This document shows, one piece after another, positions 31,430 to 40,759 of a DNA stretch of 42,926 nt. The stretch is from contig SAAC01000009.1 in assembly GCA_009929605.1 (NCBI GenBank), positions 1 to 42,926 on the forward strand, in the 5' to 3' direction. Position 1 is the first letter of the stretch, and each line of letters opens with the position of its first letter. The DNA is from Negativicutes bacterium. Lineage in GTDB: Bacteria; Bacillota; Negativicutes; Veillonellales; Veillonellaceae. A program made the position numbers and the translations under genes. Under the pieces are notes generated by a model. The model was not told the DNA's origin and made no database searches. It saw only the letters and a list, made by a program, of their open reading frames with translations.

Positions 31430-32386
31430 GTGAAGCTCCCTGAACTTCGCATTGGGAATCTAGTGGCTAAGCTGCCTATTATTCAAGGTGGTATGGCCAT
31501 AAGATTATCTACAGCTCGGTTGGCAGCAGCCGTTGCAAATGAAGGCGGTATAGGCCTAATTGCAGCATCTGGTTTGCCGTTTGATGAATTAAGATATGAA
31601 ATACAATTAGCTAGAAAATTATCACCTACGGGTATTATTGGTATAAATGCAATGGTAGCGGCTACGCAATTTGCGGGGCTAGTAAAAACTGCCATCGATG
31701 AGGGCATTGATCTTGTAGTGGCCGGGGCCGGTTTCTCAAGAGATATGTTCGCAATGGGCAAAGAATCTGGTACACCTATTGTGCCGATTGTTTCTTCTGC
31801 CAAATTAGCAAGAATTTCTGAAGGTCTTGGCGCTTCTGCTGTTATTGTAGAAGGTTGTGAAGCTGGTGGTCACTTGGGAACAAATCGTTCATCTCGTGAA
31901 ATCGTACCTGAAGTAGTGGCGGCTGTAAAAAACATCCCTGTCATTGGGGCAGGCGGTGTATTAGATGGTAAAGACATTGTAGAAATGTTAAAACTTGGTG
32001 CAAATGGTGTTCAAATGGGCAGTCGTTTTGCAGCGAGTGATGAATGTAATGCCTCTGATGAATTGAAAAAAATGTATGTTCGTGCAACAAACCCTGAAGA
32101 TATCGTATTAATTCAGAGTCCTGTTGGTTTACCAGGGCAAGCCATTCGCAACCGCTTTGCGGAAAGTGTATTGGATGGTACCGTTGCTCCACCAACAGTA
32201 TGTGATAATTGTCTAAAACATTGCTCACATAAGTTCTGTATTATTCGCGCTCTTTCAAGAGCACAACAAGGGGATGTGGAAACTGGATTAGTATTCTCTG
32301 GTAATAATATGCGTAAAGTTGAAAGCATTTTACCAGTTAAAGAAATCTTTGCACAGTTAACACAACAAGTAGCAGAAATAGATTAA
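31430..32386 (+). CDS. FabK/nitronate-monooxygenase-family flavoprotein with four-cysteine motif
   Basis: A 318-residue FMN TIM-barrel protein. GTG 31430 is preferred (AGGAGG eight bases upstream) to TTG 31424. The family core is clear: LPIIQGGMAIRLSTARLAAAVANEGGIGLI, DLVVAGAGFSRDM, EGCEAGGHLGTNRS with the family His, IGAGGVLDGKDIVEML and GVQMGSRFAASDEC. Unlike FabK it has LPGQAIRNRF and then CDNCLKHCSHKFC (C-x2-C-x3-C-x3-C), which could bind an Fe-S cluster or zinc. It lies between acpP and fabF, so a lipid-related role is plausible, but it lacks the FabK C-terminal pattern and may use another substrate. Confidence 0.8.
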   Translation: MKLPELRIGNLVAKLPIIQGGMAIRLSTARLAAAVANEGGIGLIAASGLPFDELRYEIQLARKLSPTGIIGINAMVAATQFAGLVKTAIDEGIDLVVAGAGFSRDMFAMGKESGTPIVPIVSSAKLARISEGLGASAVIVEGCEAGGHLGTNRSSREIVPEVVAAVKNIPVIGAGGVLDGKDIVEMLKLGANGVQMGSRFAASDECNASDELKKMYVRATNPEDIVLIQSPVGLPGQAIRNRFAESVLDGTVAPPTVCDNCLKHCSHKFCIIRALSRAQQGDVETGLVFSGNNMRKVESILPVKEIFAQLTQQVAEID

Positions 32387-32422
32387 TGTAAATCCTATAT
32401 ATTGCTTATAAGAGGTGGAAAA

Positions 32423-33667
32423 TTGGAAAAACGTGTTGTAATTACAGGCTTAGGTGCAATCACACCAGTAGGTAATGGTAAAGAAAACTTTTATAATGCA
32501 TTGTTAGCGGGTCAATCTGGTATCGGACCTATCACGCATTTTGACGCATCTGAATATGCAACTCGCATTGCTGGCGAAGTTAAAGATTTTGATGTAACAG
32601 AATTTGGTGTGGATAAAAAAGATGCTCGTCGTATGGACCGCTCTTCTGCATTAGCAATTGGTGCAGCTGTTATGGCTGCAGATGATGCAAAATTAGCATT
32701 AGACGAAGAAGACCTTGATCGTTGTGGTACAGTTGTTGGTACTGGTATTGGCGGTATTGACTCTATCCACGATGTATATGTAACTTTGTTTGATAAAGGA
32801 CCTGGTCGCGTTAGCCCCTTTGCAGTTCCTATGATGATTGCAAATATGGTAGCTGGTCGTGTATCCATTCGTTTGGGCCTTCGTGGACCAGCGATTACTG
32901 ATGTTACTGCATGTGCGTCTGGTACAAATTCTATTGGTGATGCATTCCGTATCATTGCTCGTGGTGATGCAGATATTATGTTCGCCGGTGGTACAGAAGC
33001 TGCTATTTCCCCTGCAGCTGTAGCTGGTTTCGCTGCTATGAAAGCAATGTCTACTCGTAATGACGAACCTACTAAAGCATCTCGTCCATTTGATAAAGAT
33101 CGTGATGGCTTTGTAATGGGTGAAGGCGCAGGTATCGTTGTTCTTGAAGAATTAGAACATGCTAAAAAACGTGGTGCTCATATCTACGCAGAAGTAGTAG
33201 GTTATGGTACAAATGGTGATGCTTACCATATCACAGCTCCAGCTCCAGGTGGTTTACAAGCTCGTAAATGTATGGAATTGGCAATTAAAGATGCTGGTAT
33301 TGATCCATCTGAAATTAACTACATCAATGCTCATGGCACATCTACAGGTCTTAATGACTTGAACGAAACAAAAGCAATTAAAGAATTGTTTGGCGATCAT
33401 GCAAAAGACATCGTTGTTAACTCTACAAAATCTATGACAGGTCATTTGTTAGGGGCTGCTGGTGCTATTGAAGCTATCGTAATGGCTATGGCTATTGAAA
33501 CTGGTAAAGTTCATCCAACAATCAATTGTGATAATCCTGATGAAGGTCTTGATTTAGACTACATTCGTGAAGGTGCTCGCGATTATAAAGTTAATTATGC
33601 TCTTTCTAACTCCTTTGGCTTTGGTGGCCATAATGCGACATTACTTGTTCGTCGCTACGAGGACTAA
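32423..33667 (+). CDS. fabF: 3-oxoacyl-ACP synthase II (FabF)
   Basis: A 414-residue elongating condensing enzyme. The start is TTG 32423 (read as MEKRVVITGLGAITPVG), with AGAGGTGG upstream; this gives the usual FabF N-terminus, unlike TTG 32402. The catalytic Cys164 (VTACASGTNS), His304 (INAHGTST) and His341 (TGHLLGAAG) are all present. It condenses acyl-ACP with malonyl-ACP and is the only KAS I/II type enzyme in the window. The stop overlaps the rnc start by one base. Confidence 0.96.
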   Translation: MEKRVVITGLGAITPVGNGKENFYNALLAGQSGIGPITHFDASEYATRIAGEVKDFDVTEFGVDKKDARRMDRSSALAIGAAVMAADDAKLALDEEDLDRCGTVVGTGIGGIDSIHDVYVTLFDKGPGRVSPFAVPMMIANMVAGRVSIRLGLRGPAITDVTACASGTNSIGDAFRIIARGDADIMFAGGTEAAISPAAVAGFAAMKAMSTRNDEPTKASRPFDKDRDGFVMGEGAGIVVLEELEHAKKRGAHIYAEVVGYGTNGDAYHITAPAPGGLQARKCMELAIKDAGIDPSEINYINAHGTSTGLNDLNETKAIKELFGDHAKDIVVNSTKSMTGHLLGAAGAIEAIVMAMAIETGKVHPTINCDNPDEGLDLDYIREGARDYKVNYALSNSFGFGGHNATLLVRRYED

Positions 33668-34410
33668 TGAGTGCCGCAAGGTCGCATAAGAATAAAATGA
33701 CACAAGCTCGTGAAGTTTCCCTTCAGGAGCTTGTTAGTCGTTTACAATTGCCGACTCAAGATATCTCCCTATTGAATCGAGCTTTTACACATACATCTTA
33801 TGCAAATGAACATAAATCTAAGAAGATTCAGCATAATCAAAGGCTAGAATTTTTAGGTGATGCTGTATTAGATTTAATTGTAGGGGAGCATTTATTTAAA
33901 ACATATCCTCAAATGACTGAGGGTGAACTGACTAAAATTAAAGCGGCCACTGTTTGTGAGGATTCTTTAGCCTCTTGCAGTCGTGCTTTAGGGCTGGGTG
34001 AGTATCTATTATTAGGCCATGGGGAAAATAGCTCAGGTGGACGTCGACGTAACTCCATTTTAGCGGATACTTTTGAATGCTTGGTAGGATGTATTTATAT
34101 TTCTACTGATTATGCTACAGCCATGCAGTTTGTATTGAGTCATTTGCAAGGATATATTGATCAAGCCATTGCCGGCAAGCGTGGTAAAGATTATAAGACT
34201 TTGTTACAAGAGTTTGTGCAACGAGATGGGGAAAAACATATTCACTATCAACTGTTAAGTGAATCTGGTCCCGATCATGCAAAAACATTCTGTATGGAGG
34301 TTCAAATTGATGGACAGTCCTATGAATCAGGGTCTGGTAAAAGTAAAAAATTAGCCGAACAACATGCAGCAGAAATGACATTAAAGTCATTAGATGCTAT
34401 GAACGATTAA
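33667..34410 (+). CDS. rnc: Ribonuclease III
   Basis: A 247-residue double-stranded-RNA endonuclease. The signature HNQRLEFLGDAVLDLIVGEHLF (~56-77) carries catalytic Glu61 and Asp65, and LADTFECLVGCIY is the second acidic cluster. The last ~70 residues form a double-stranded RNA-binding domain (DYKTLLQEFVQRDG, then GSGKSKKLAEQHAAEMTL). ATG 33667 overlaps the fabF stop (TAATG). The order acpP...fabF-rnc-smc-ftsY is a common Firmicute arrangement. A short terminator-like hairpin follows. Confidence 0.96.
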   Translation: MSAARSHKNKMTQAREVSLQELVSRLQLPTQDISLLNRAFTHTSYANEHKSKKIQHNQRLEFLGDAVLDLIVGEHLFKTYPQMTEGELTKIKAATVCEDSLASCSRALGLGEYLLLGHGENSSGGRRRNSILADTFECLVGCIYISTDYATAMQFVLSHLQGYIDQAIAGKRGKDYKTLLQEFVQRDGEKHIHYQLLSESGPDHAKTFCMEVQIDGQSYESGSGKSKKLAEQHAAEMTLKSLDAMND

Positions 34411-34433
34411 GGAGTGGATATCCGCTCCTTTTT
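34411..34433 (+). terminator. Short terminator-like hairpin after rnc
   Basis: GGAGTGG (34411-34417) pairs with CCGCTCC (34422-34428, one G-U pair) around a 4-base ATAT loop, then T5. It starts directly after the rnc stop. Confidence 0.75.
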
Positions 34434-34462
34434 CTTATATAGTGGGACGATAGGAGGAGCAC

Positions 34463-35746
34463 ATGACTACACCAGTTAAAAAAAAATATGGTATGATTCC
34501 ATTCTTTATTCCTCATTTGGGTTGTCCTCATATTTGTGTCTTCTGTAATCAGACTAGAATTGCAGGTCATAATGATGTGTCGAAACATGAATTAGCTAGC
34601 AGTGTGGTGGTTAGTACAGAACCTATTTACGGAGAAGTAGATAATAAAGCTGGTGAAAGTATTAACTTGATTCAGATGCCACCAGGATTATCCCGTGCTG
34701 AGATTGCCCATACTATCCGCGAATATGTAGGAGATAATCGATCAAATAAATTCTGGGAAGTTGCTTTTTATGGTGGTAGCTTTTCGGCTATTTCACGTAT
34801 ATTACAAACAGAACTCTTGGTTGAGGCCAAGCGGGCTCTCGATGTAGGTCTCATTGATGGCATTCGATGTTCTACACGACCTGATGCGCTCTATGATGAC
34901 GATATTGATTTCCTCTATGAACATGGTATTCGTACTGTGGAAATTGGTGTACAATCTATGAATGATGCTATTCTAGAGACATCCAAGCGCGGTCATACGG
35001 CCCAGGATGTACGTGATGCAGTTAAACGCTTACGGAATAAAGGAATTAAAATAGGATTACAACTTTTACCCGGATTACCAGGTGAAACGATGTATACTAT
35101 TGTTGAAACAGCAGTTGAAATCTCAAAGCTACAGCCGGATTTTGTACGTATTTATCCTGTATTGGTGATTGAAAACACTGAATTAGCTACTATGTATAGA
35201 CAGGGATTATATGAACCACTAACGGTGGAGCAGGCAGTTAGATACTCTGCGTTTATGAAGACCTGGTTTGAAGACCATCACATAGAAGTTATCCGTACTG
35301 GCTTGCAAAGTACGGAAGAGCTTGATTTCGGGACAGGCCTTGTGGCAGGTCCTTATGAGCCGGCTATGGGTGAACTGGTTGTGAATGAACAATGGAGAAT
35401 ACGCATTGAGGATTGTATAGTATCACATGAGCAATATTTTGAATCTCTGCGAAGCGGTATAAAATCGGGGTTATTTATACCGTTAAACCAAGATGATAAT
35501 GTGGTAGATGACGTTTTAAGAGGTATTAGACCTCGATGTGTTAAGCCTCAGATTGTGATTACTTACCCCCAATCATTGACCTCAAAAATTCGTGGTGTTC
35601 GTCAATGTAATATGAAATACTTTGCTCAGTACTATCCAGATTTTCAATGGTGTTGGCAGGTTAGAAAATCAGATGCTCATCATAGATTGATTGTAAACAA
35701 TCAAAGTGTATCTATTGATATAGATGATATACGATATGTGATATAA
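34463..35746 (+). CDS. Radical-SAM protein, Elp3/HemN-like, of the rnc-smc neighbourhood
   Basis: A 427-residue radical-SAM enzyme. The [4Fe-4S] motif CX3CX2C is at Cys21, Cys25 and Cys28 (HLGCPHICVFCNQ). AFYGGSFSAI, STRPDALYDDDIDFLYEHGIRTVEIGVQSMND and RGHTAQDVRDAVKRLRNKGIKIGLQLLPGLPGET place it near the Elp3/HemN group. The C-terminal ~170 residues are less conserved and no acetyltransferase motif was recognised, so it is not a full Elp3. Proteins of this kind are often found next to rnc/smc in Firmicutes, with unknown substrate. AGGAGG precedes ATG 34463. Confidence 0.82.
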   Translation: MTTPVKKKYGMIPFFIPHLGCPHICVFCNQTRIAGHNDVSKHELASSVVVSTEPIYGEVDNKAGESINLIQMPPGLSRAEIAHTIREYVGDNRSNKFWEVAFYGGSFSAISRILQTELLVEAKRALDVGLIDGIRCSTRPDALYDDDIDFLYEHGIRTVEIGVQSMNDAILETSKRGHTAQDVRDAVKRLRNKGIKIGLQLLPGLPGETMYTIVETAVEISKLQPDFVRIYPVLVIENTELATMYRQGLYEPLTVEQAVRYSAFMKTWFEDHHIEVIRTGLQSTEELDFGTGLVAGPYEPAMGELVVNEQWRIRIEDCIVSHEQYFESLRSGIKSGLFIPLNQDDNVVDDVLRGIRPRCVKPQIVITYPQSLTSKIRGVRQCNMKYFAQYYPDFQWCWQVRKSDAHHRLIVNNQSVSIDIDDIRYVI

Positions 35747-35747
35747 T
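35739..35747 (+). promoter_or_regulatory. Possible extended -10 promoter for smc
   Basis: TGATATAAT overlaps the stop of the radical-SAM gene; a TTGATA lies upstream but with a long 21-base spacer. The 139 bases to smc (35747-35885) hold nothing else clear except the strong AAAGGAGG site. Confidence 0.4.
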
Positions 35748-35885
35748 ATATGGATAAGACTCTATATAAAAATGAAAATCATCGTTAGCATATATTCTGT
35801 ACAGTAGTAAAATTTTGATTACTAGATGGATATTTTCTATAGAGAGATATTTCTGATTTAATAGTTCAAAGGAAAGGAGGCAGCC

Positions 35886-38800
35886 ATGCAATTATTGCGT
35901 CTTGAGTTAAAAGGCTTTAAATCCTTTGCAGACAAAACAATCGTTAAATTTTCACCAGGCATGACTGCCGTTATTGGTCCTAATGGTAGTGGCAAGAGTA
36001 ACATCACTGATGCCATGAAATGGGTATTGGGCGAATCCAATGTGCGTAATTTGCGTGGTCAAAAGGCGGAGGATATCATTTTTTCCGGTACGGAAAAACG
36101 TAGACCTATGGGCGCTGCAGAGGTCACTTTGGTATTTAATAACTCCGATGGCCAACTTGATATAGATGTGACAGAGGTGGCTATCACTCGTCGCATTTAC
36201 CGCAGTGGTGAAAGTGAATTCCAAATCAACAAACGCAATTGTCGATTAAAGGATATTCACATGCTTTTGGCTGATACGGGTCTTGGTCGTGATTCCATGG
36301 CTATCATCGGTCAAAATAGAATCGATGCGATTTTGAATAGTAAGCCAGAGGAACGCCGTTTAATCTTTGAAGATGTGGCGGGTATTTCTCGATTTAAATT
36401 AAACAAAGAAGATGCATTACGTCGTATTGCTACTACAGAGCGTAATATGGAGCGTATTCAAGACGTAATGGCTACCATTGAGGATCAATTAGAGCCATTA
36501 CAAATCAAGGCGGAAACGACGAAAAAATATATGGTCTTGAGTCGAGATAAACGAAATTACGATGGCGCATTGGGCTTTCACCAATATAAAACGTCAGATC
36601 GTTTGTTAACGCGTTTTGAAAATGAGCATATATCCTATAATGATGAAGATAGCCAGTTACAAACGGAATTGTCCACATTGGATGCGAAACGTCATACATT
36701 GCAAGCCTCTACGAGTACCGACCAAGAACAGTTGAAGCAATGGGAAGCGGAATTTGCCCAGTACCAACGCGAGGAAGAACGCGTGGCGGGTCATCTTCGT
36801 TTATTAGAGGAACAGTTGAGTACAGCGCGTCGCGAATTTGAGGAAACCACAGCTCGTTTAAGTGAGCTGGAGGCCATCAAACAAGGTGAGGCGCAACAAA
36901 TTCAAATCTTGGAACAGTTGATGTCTAAGGATACTGCTGAATTACAGGCGAAGGAATCTTCTTTAGGTACATTGGAATCTGACTATCAACAGGCTATGGC
37001 GGCAGTCAATGCTGAACAATCTCAGTGGCAGGCGGCACAGGATGAAATAGATAACCGTCAAGCAGAACATATGAATCTCGTGACCTCTATTGAATCCAAT
37101 AAGGCAGCTATTCGTTCCCTAGCGGAACGTCGTCGTGAAACACAAGTGTTGGAAGCAACGCTAACAAAGGAAATTCAAGATGTTCAAGTGGAATTAGATG
37201 CAGCTAAACATGAGTTTGCCAATATCCATAACAAGTTTACTGAATTGGGTGATCGACGCAAGTCCTTCATGGACGAAGAGCAACATGTGACAGTAACGAT
37301 TCGTGAACAGCGTAAAGAACTGCAGAAATTGCGCAGTGATTTACAAAAGGCGCAAGGTCGATTGGAACTATTAGGCCAATGGGCAGAGCAACATGAAGGT
37401 TATCTAGAAGGTACGAAACATGTATTGAATGGTAAAGGACCTTGGCGTTCTGAATTAAAAGGTGCTGTTGGGGATGTATTTACTGTAAACGATACATTCG
37501 TAGTCGCTATTGAAACGGCCTTGGGTGGCAGTGTTAACCATGTTATCACTACTACGTCTAGAGCGGCGGCAGAGGCTGTGAATTACCTGAAATCAACGCA
37601 AGGCGGGCGTGTAACGTTCTTGCCGATGGAATCTGTGAAAGGGCGGCCTTTTGATACACCAGCCCTAAAGGAACCAGGTGTTCTAGGCACTGCGATGGAT
37701 TGTATTTCCTTTGATACGAAGTACAAGGATATATTCCAATATTTATTGGGCCGTACACTTGTTGTAGAATCCATGGAGCAAGCTATCCAAATTCAAAAAA
37801 AATACCATCAACAATTGCGGTTAGTAACGCTTACAGGGGAACAATTCCAACCTGGGGGTTCTCTTACTGGTGGTGCTACCAAGCGCAAACGTAGTTCTGT
37901 GTTAAGCCGCAAGGATGAAGCACAACGTTTGGAATCAGATATTCAGAAATATATAGACTCTGAGGCGAAGATTACTCATAGCCTTCAGGAACTAGAATCT
38001 CGCCTCGTGATGATGCAAGAAGAACGTCGCGAAGTAGATGAACAATATCAACACATGAATCTCATCGTCGTTTCCAATGAAACGAAGGTAGACAATATAA
38101 CTAATCAAATGGCTCGTAAAGAACGTGTGTTGCAAGAACAAGTACAGAAACTCGCTCAATTCGATGTAGAACAGACTACATTAGAACAGGCTATTGAAAG
38201 TACGGAACAAGCACTACAGGACCTAGCTGGTGATGGAAAAGCTGGTTTAAACCAAGTGGAACGGATGGCCAAATTGTCAGCGTTGCAACAAGCTCAACAA
38301 GAGGCTTATGAGGCTTTCACTAATATGCGAATGCAATGTGAACAATTGCGTCAGAACATGACGAGTCGGGAACAGCAACAGCGTGAACGTGAAGCATCGT
38401 TAGCATCCATGGATGAGCGTATGACACCATTACAAAGTTCATTGCTAACTATTCAGACTCGATTAAATGATACATTGCCACAGGAGCAACAGAAATTGCA
38501 AGCGGAGCTGGAAACGGTAAGCGCCAAGGTTCAAGAACTAGGCAAATTACGTGATGAGGCGTATACGAAGACCTCTGGGGCTCGCAAGGAATTGGAAGAT
38601 ATTCTAAGCACTCAAGAGGAACTGAATAAGCGGCATAAATTAGTGCAGAGCCGATTGCTCGATATGGAGGGCAAGCTGACACGATATCGCATGGAATGCG
38701 AGCGTGCTGTGGAAGAATTACAGGCCATGGGCTTTACCCTTGAGGAAGCGGGGCAATTATCCCTGGTTGGCTCCGTGAATGACTGGAAAGATGAGCAAGC

Positions 38801-39440
38801 TCGTTTGCTAGCTGAAATCACCGAGTTGGGCACGGTTAATCCGAACGCCGTAGAGGAATACGAGGAGACACAAAATCGCTATGATTTCCTTAATACGCAA
38901 CATATGGATCTAGTGACGGCGAAGGAACAATTACAGGCCGTTATTGCGGAAATGGATAAGGCTATGAGTACACAGCTCTTAGAGGTACTCGATATTGTAG
39001 GCATACGATTCCAAGAGGTATTTAGTAAACTCTTTGGTGGTGGTACAGCACAAATCGTGCAGACAAATCCTGATGACATTTTAACGGGTGGTATCGATTT
39101 CTATATTCAACCGCCGGGGAAAAAACGCCAACAGTTGAGCCTGCTCTCGGGTGGTGAAAGAGCGCTCACGGTTATTGCTTTATTATTTTCGTTCTTGGAT
39201 TATCGTCCAGCACCATTCTGTGTGCTCGATGAGGTTGATGCTGCACTGGATGAAGCCAATGTAGAACGATTTAGTCATTATTTGCATCAAGTGAATGGAG
39301 AAACGCAATTTATTGTTGTATCTCATCGTAAGAAAACGATGGAGGCAGCGGAAGTATTACAAGGTGTTACCATGGTGGAACGTGGGGTATCTCGTTTATT
39401 GACAGTAGCATTTGAAGATGTGAAAGGGGATCTAGCATAA
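35886..39440 (+). CDS. smc: Chromosome segregation ATPase SMC
   Basis: A 1184-residue condensin subunit of typical length. N-terminal ATPase half: LKGFKSFADKTIVKFSPGMTAVIGPNGSGKSN (Walker A at 31-39). Then a long coiled coil (~165-500), the hinge (~515-640; GAVGDVFTVNDTF...LGGSVNHVITTTSRAAAEAVNYLK), a second coiled coil and the C-terminal half with signature LSGGERALT and Walker B FCVLDEVDAALDEAN. It folds into antiparallel arms, dimerises at the hinge, and with ScpA/ScpB compacts and resolves the chromosome. GGAGG precedes ATG 35886. The stop overlaps the ftsY start (TAATG). Confidence 0.98.
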   Translation: MQLLRLELKGFKSFADKTIVKFSPGMTAVIGPNGSGKSNITDAMKWVLGESNVRNLRGQKAEDIIFSGTEKRRPMGAAEVTLVFNNSDGQLDIDVTEVAITRRIYRSGESEFQINKRNCRLKDIHMLLADTGLGRDSMAIIGQNRIDAILNSKPEERRLIFEDVAGISRFKLNKEDALRRIATTERNMERIQDVMATIEDQLEPLQIKAETTKKYMVLSRDKRNYDGALGFHQYKTSDRLLTRFENEHISYNDEDSQLQTELSTLDAKRHTLQASTSTDQEQLKQWEAEFAQYQREEERVAGHLRLLEEQLSTARREFEETTARLSELEAIKQGEAQQIQILEQLMSKDTAELQAKESSLGTLESDYQQAMAAVNAEQSQWQAAQDEIDNRQAEHMNLVTSIESNKAAIRSLAERRRETQVLEATLTKEIQDVQVELDAAKHEFANIHNKFTELGDRRKSFMDEEQHVTVTIREQRKELQKLRSDLQKAQGRLELLGQWAEQHEGYLEGTKHVLNGKGPWRSELKGAVGDVFTVNDTFVVAIETALGGSVNHVITTTSRAAAEAVNYLKSTQGGRVTFLPMESVKGRPFDTPALKEPGVLGTAMDCISFDTKYKDIFQYLLGRTLVVESMEQAIQIQKKYHQQLRLVTLTGEQFQPGGSLTGGATKRKRSSVLSRKDEAQRLESDIQKYIDSEAKITHSLQELESRLVMMQEERREVDEQYQHMNLIVVSNETKVDNITNQMARKERVLQEQVQKLAQFDVEQTTLEQAIESTEQALQDLAGDGKAGLNQVERMAKLSALQQAQQEAYEAFTNMRMQCEQLRQNMTSREQQQREREASLASMDERMTPLQSSLLTIQTRLNDTLPQEQQKLQAELETVSAKVQELGKLRDEAYTKTSGARKELEDILSTQEELNKRHKLVQSRLLDMEGKLTRYRMECERAVEELQAMGFTLEEAGQLSLVGSVNDWKDEQARLLAEITELGTVNPNAVEEYEETQNRYDFLNTQHMDLVTAKEQLQAVIAEMDKAMSTQLLEVLDIVGIRFQEVFSKLFGGGTAQIVQTNPDDILTGGIDFYIQPPGKKRQQLSLLSGGERALTVIALLFSFLDYRPAPFCVLDEVDAALDEANVERFSHYLHQVNGETQFIVVSHRKKTMEAAEVLQGVTMVERGVSRLLTVAFEDVKGDLA

Positions 39441-40375
39441 TGGCATTTGGATTCTTTAATAAGATTAAGGAAGGTTTGGAAAAGACTCGCAAGTCTTTTG
39501 TATCGAATGTAGAACGCGTAATTATTGGTTACGCTCAAATTGATGATGATTTTCTAGATGATTTGGAAGCAGTCATGCTTCAAGGTGACTTAGGAATTAA
39601 AACAACAGAGTATTTGATGAAAGAAATCCGTCGTGGTGTTACAGAAGGTATTATCAACAATACTGGAGAGGTTATGCCATTTATGGAAGATCGTATTTCT
39701 GAAATGCTTGATGCACAAGAGGATGATATCACCTTGCACCATCCTGAGGTAATCCTTGTGGTTGGTGTTAATGGTGTTGGCAAGACTACTACAATTGCTA
39801 AATTAGCTAACTATTATACTAAAGAAGGGAAGAAGGTTATCATTGCGGCAGGTGATACATTCCGTGCCGCTGCGGCAGATCAGCTTTCAATATGGGCAGA
39901 TCGTGTAGGTGTGCCTATTGTAAAACATCAAGAAGGTTCAGATCCTGCAGCCGTTGTCTTTGATGCAATGGTAGCGGCTAAATCTCGCAATGCAGATTTA
40001 GTTATTGTTGATACAGCTGGCCGTTTACATACAAAGGTCAACCTCATGGAAGAGTTAAAGAAAATTGGTCGCGTTGCTAATAATCATGTGGAAGGTGCAC
40101 CGCACCAAACACTGTTAGTACTTGATGGTACAACAGGTCAAAATGCGGTAAGCCAAGCAAAATTATTTGGACAAGCAGTACCTGTAAATGGTATTGTAGT
40201 AACGAAGCTTGATGGTACCGCCAAGGGTGGTGTAGTTATTTCCATCAAGGAAGAATTAGGTGTTCCTGTACGTTGGATTGGCGTAGGGGAAGGCATGGAT
40301 GATTTGCGTCCTTTCAATGCGAGGGAATTTGCAAATGCACTATTTGATAAAGGAATGATGAGTGGTGACAAATAA
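39440..40375 (+). CDS. ftsY: Signal recognition particle receptor FtsY
   Basis: A 311-residue GTPase that receives ribosome-SRP complexes at the membrane. The N-domain covers ~1-95 and the G-domain the rest: GVNGVGKTT (G1, 109-117), [20 protein letters not shown] (G3), [10 protein letters not shown] (G4) and the closing [22 protein letters not shown]. The long acidic A-domain of E. coli FtsY is absent; membrane contact is likely through the amphipathic start [20 protein letters not shown] 39440 overlaps the smc stop. The next gene starts within its last codons. Confidence 0.97.
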   Translation: MAFGFFNKIKEGLEKTRKSFVSNVERVIIGYAQIDDDFLDDLEAVMLQGDLGIKTTEYLMKEIRRGVTEGIINNTGEVMPFMEDRISEMLDAQEDDITLHHPEVILVVGVNGVGKTTTIAKLANYYTKEGKKVIIAAGDTFRAAAADQLSIWADRVGVPIVKHQEGSDPAAVVFDAMVAAKSRNADLVIVDTAGRLHTKVNLMEELKKIGRVANNHVEGAPHQTLLVLDGTTGQNAVSQAKLFGQAVPVNGIVVTKLDGTAKGGVVISIKEELGVPVRWIGVGEGMDDLRPFNAREFANALFDKGMMSGDK

Positions 40376-40748
40376 ATTTAACCGTCCATTTCTTTTAGAA
40401 TACGTAGAATCTGAAAATACAGCCAATGGCTATAATGTATGTCTAGAAGATATGAACAAAATTGTTGATTTAATTGAACATTTTGGTATCGAGTTATATC
40501 GACCTATTACACGTTTGTTGTTATCAAACTGGGCAGAGGTTAGTGAGCGTATTAATCACTATACAGAAGAAGAATGGGCTTTGGCTACAGAAATTCAAAA
40601 GAGCACACCAAAGCTTGATCGTTTTTCCGTAGCTATGCTTATGGAGGTCTTGGAAGGTGAAGATACTTATAACCAAGGCGAAAATGTAGGTACACGACTA
40701 ACAGAGGCCGAAATGAAAGCTATCCGTAAAGCACAGGATGAGCAATAA
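40362..40748 (+). CDS. Small hypothetical protein between ftsY and uvrB
   Basis: I do not recognise this family. It is a 128-residue, acidic, mostly helical, soluble-looking protein ([48 protein letters not shown]) with no membrane segment and no cysteine cluster. It starts at GTG 40362 (or GTG 40365) inside the end of ftsY, overlapping by 14 bases, with AGGA upstream, so it is probably translated with ftsY. It is not YlxM, which often follows ftsY. uvrB starts 11 bases after its stop. Conservation in related genomes would confirm that it is real. Confidence 0.7.
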   Translation: MVTNKFNRPFLLEYVESENTANGYNVCLEDMNKIVDLIEHFGIELYRPITRLLLSNWAEVSERINHYTEEEWALATEIQKSTPKLDRFSVAMLMEVLEGEDTYNQGENVGTRLTEAEMKAIRKAQDEQ

Positions 40749-40759
40749 GCAGGCAATAT

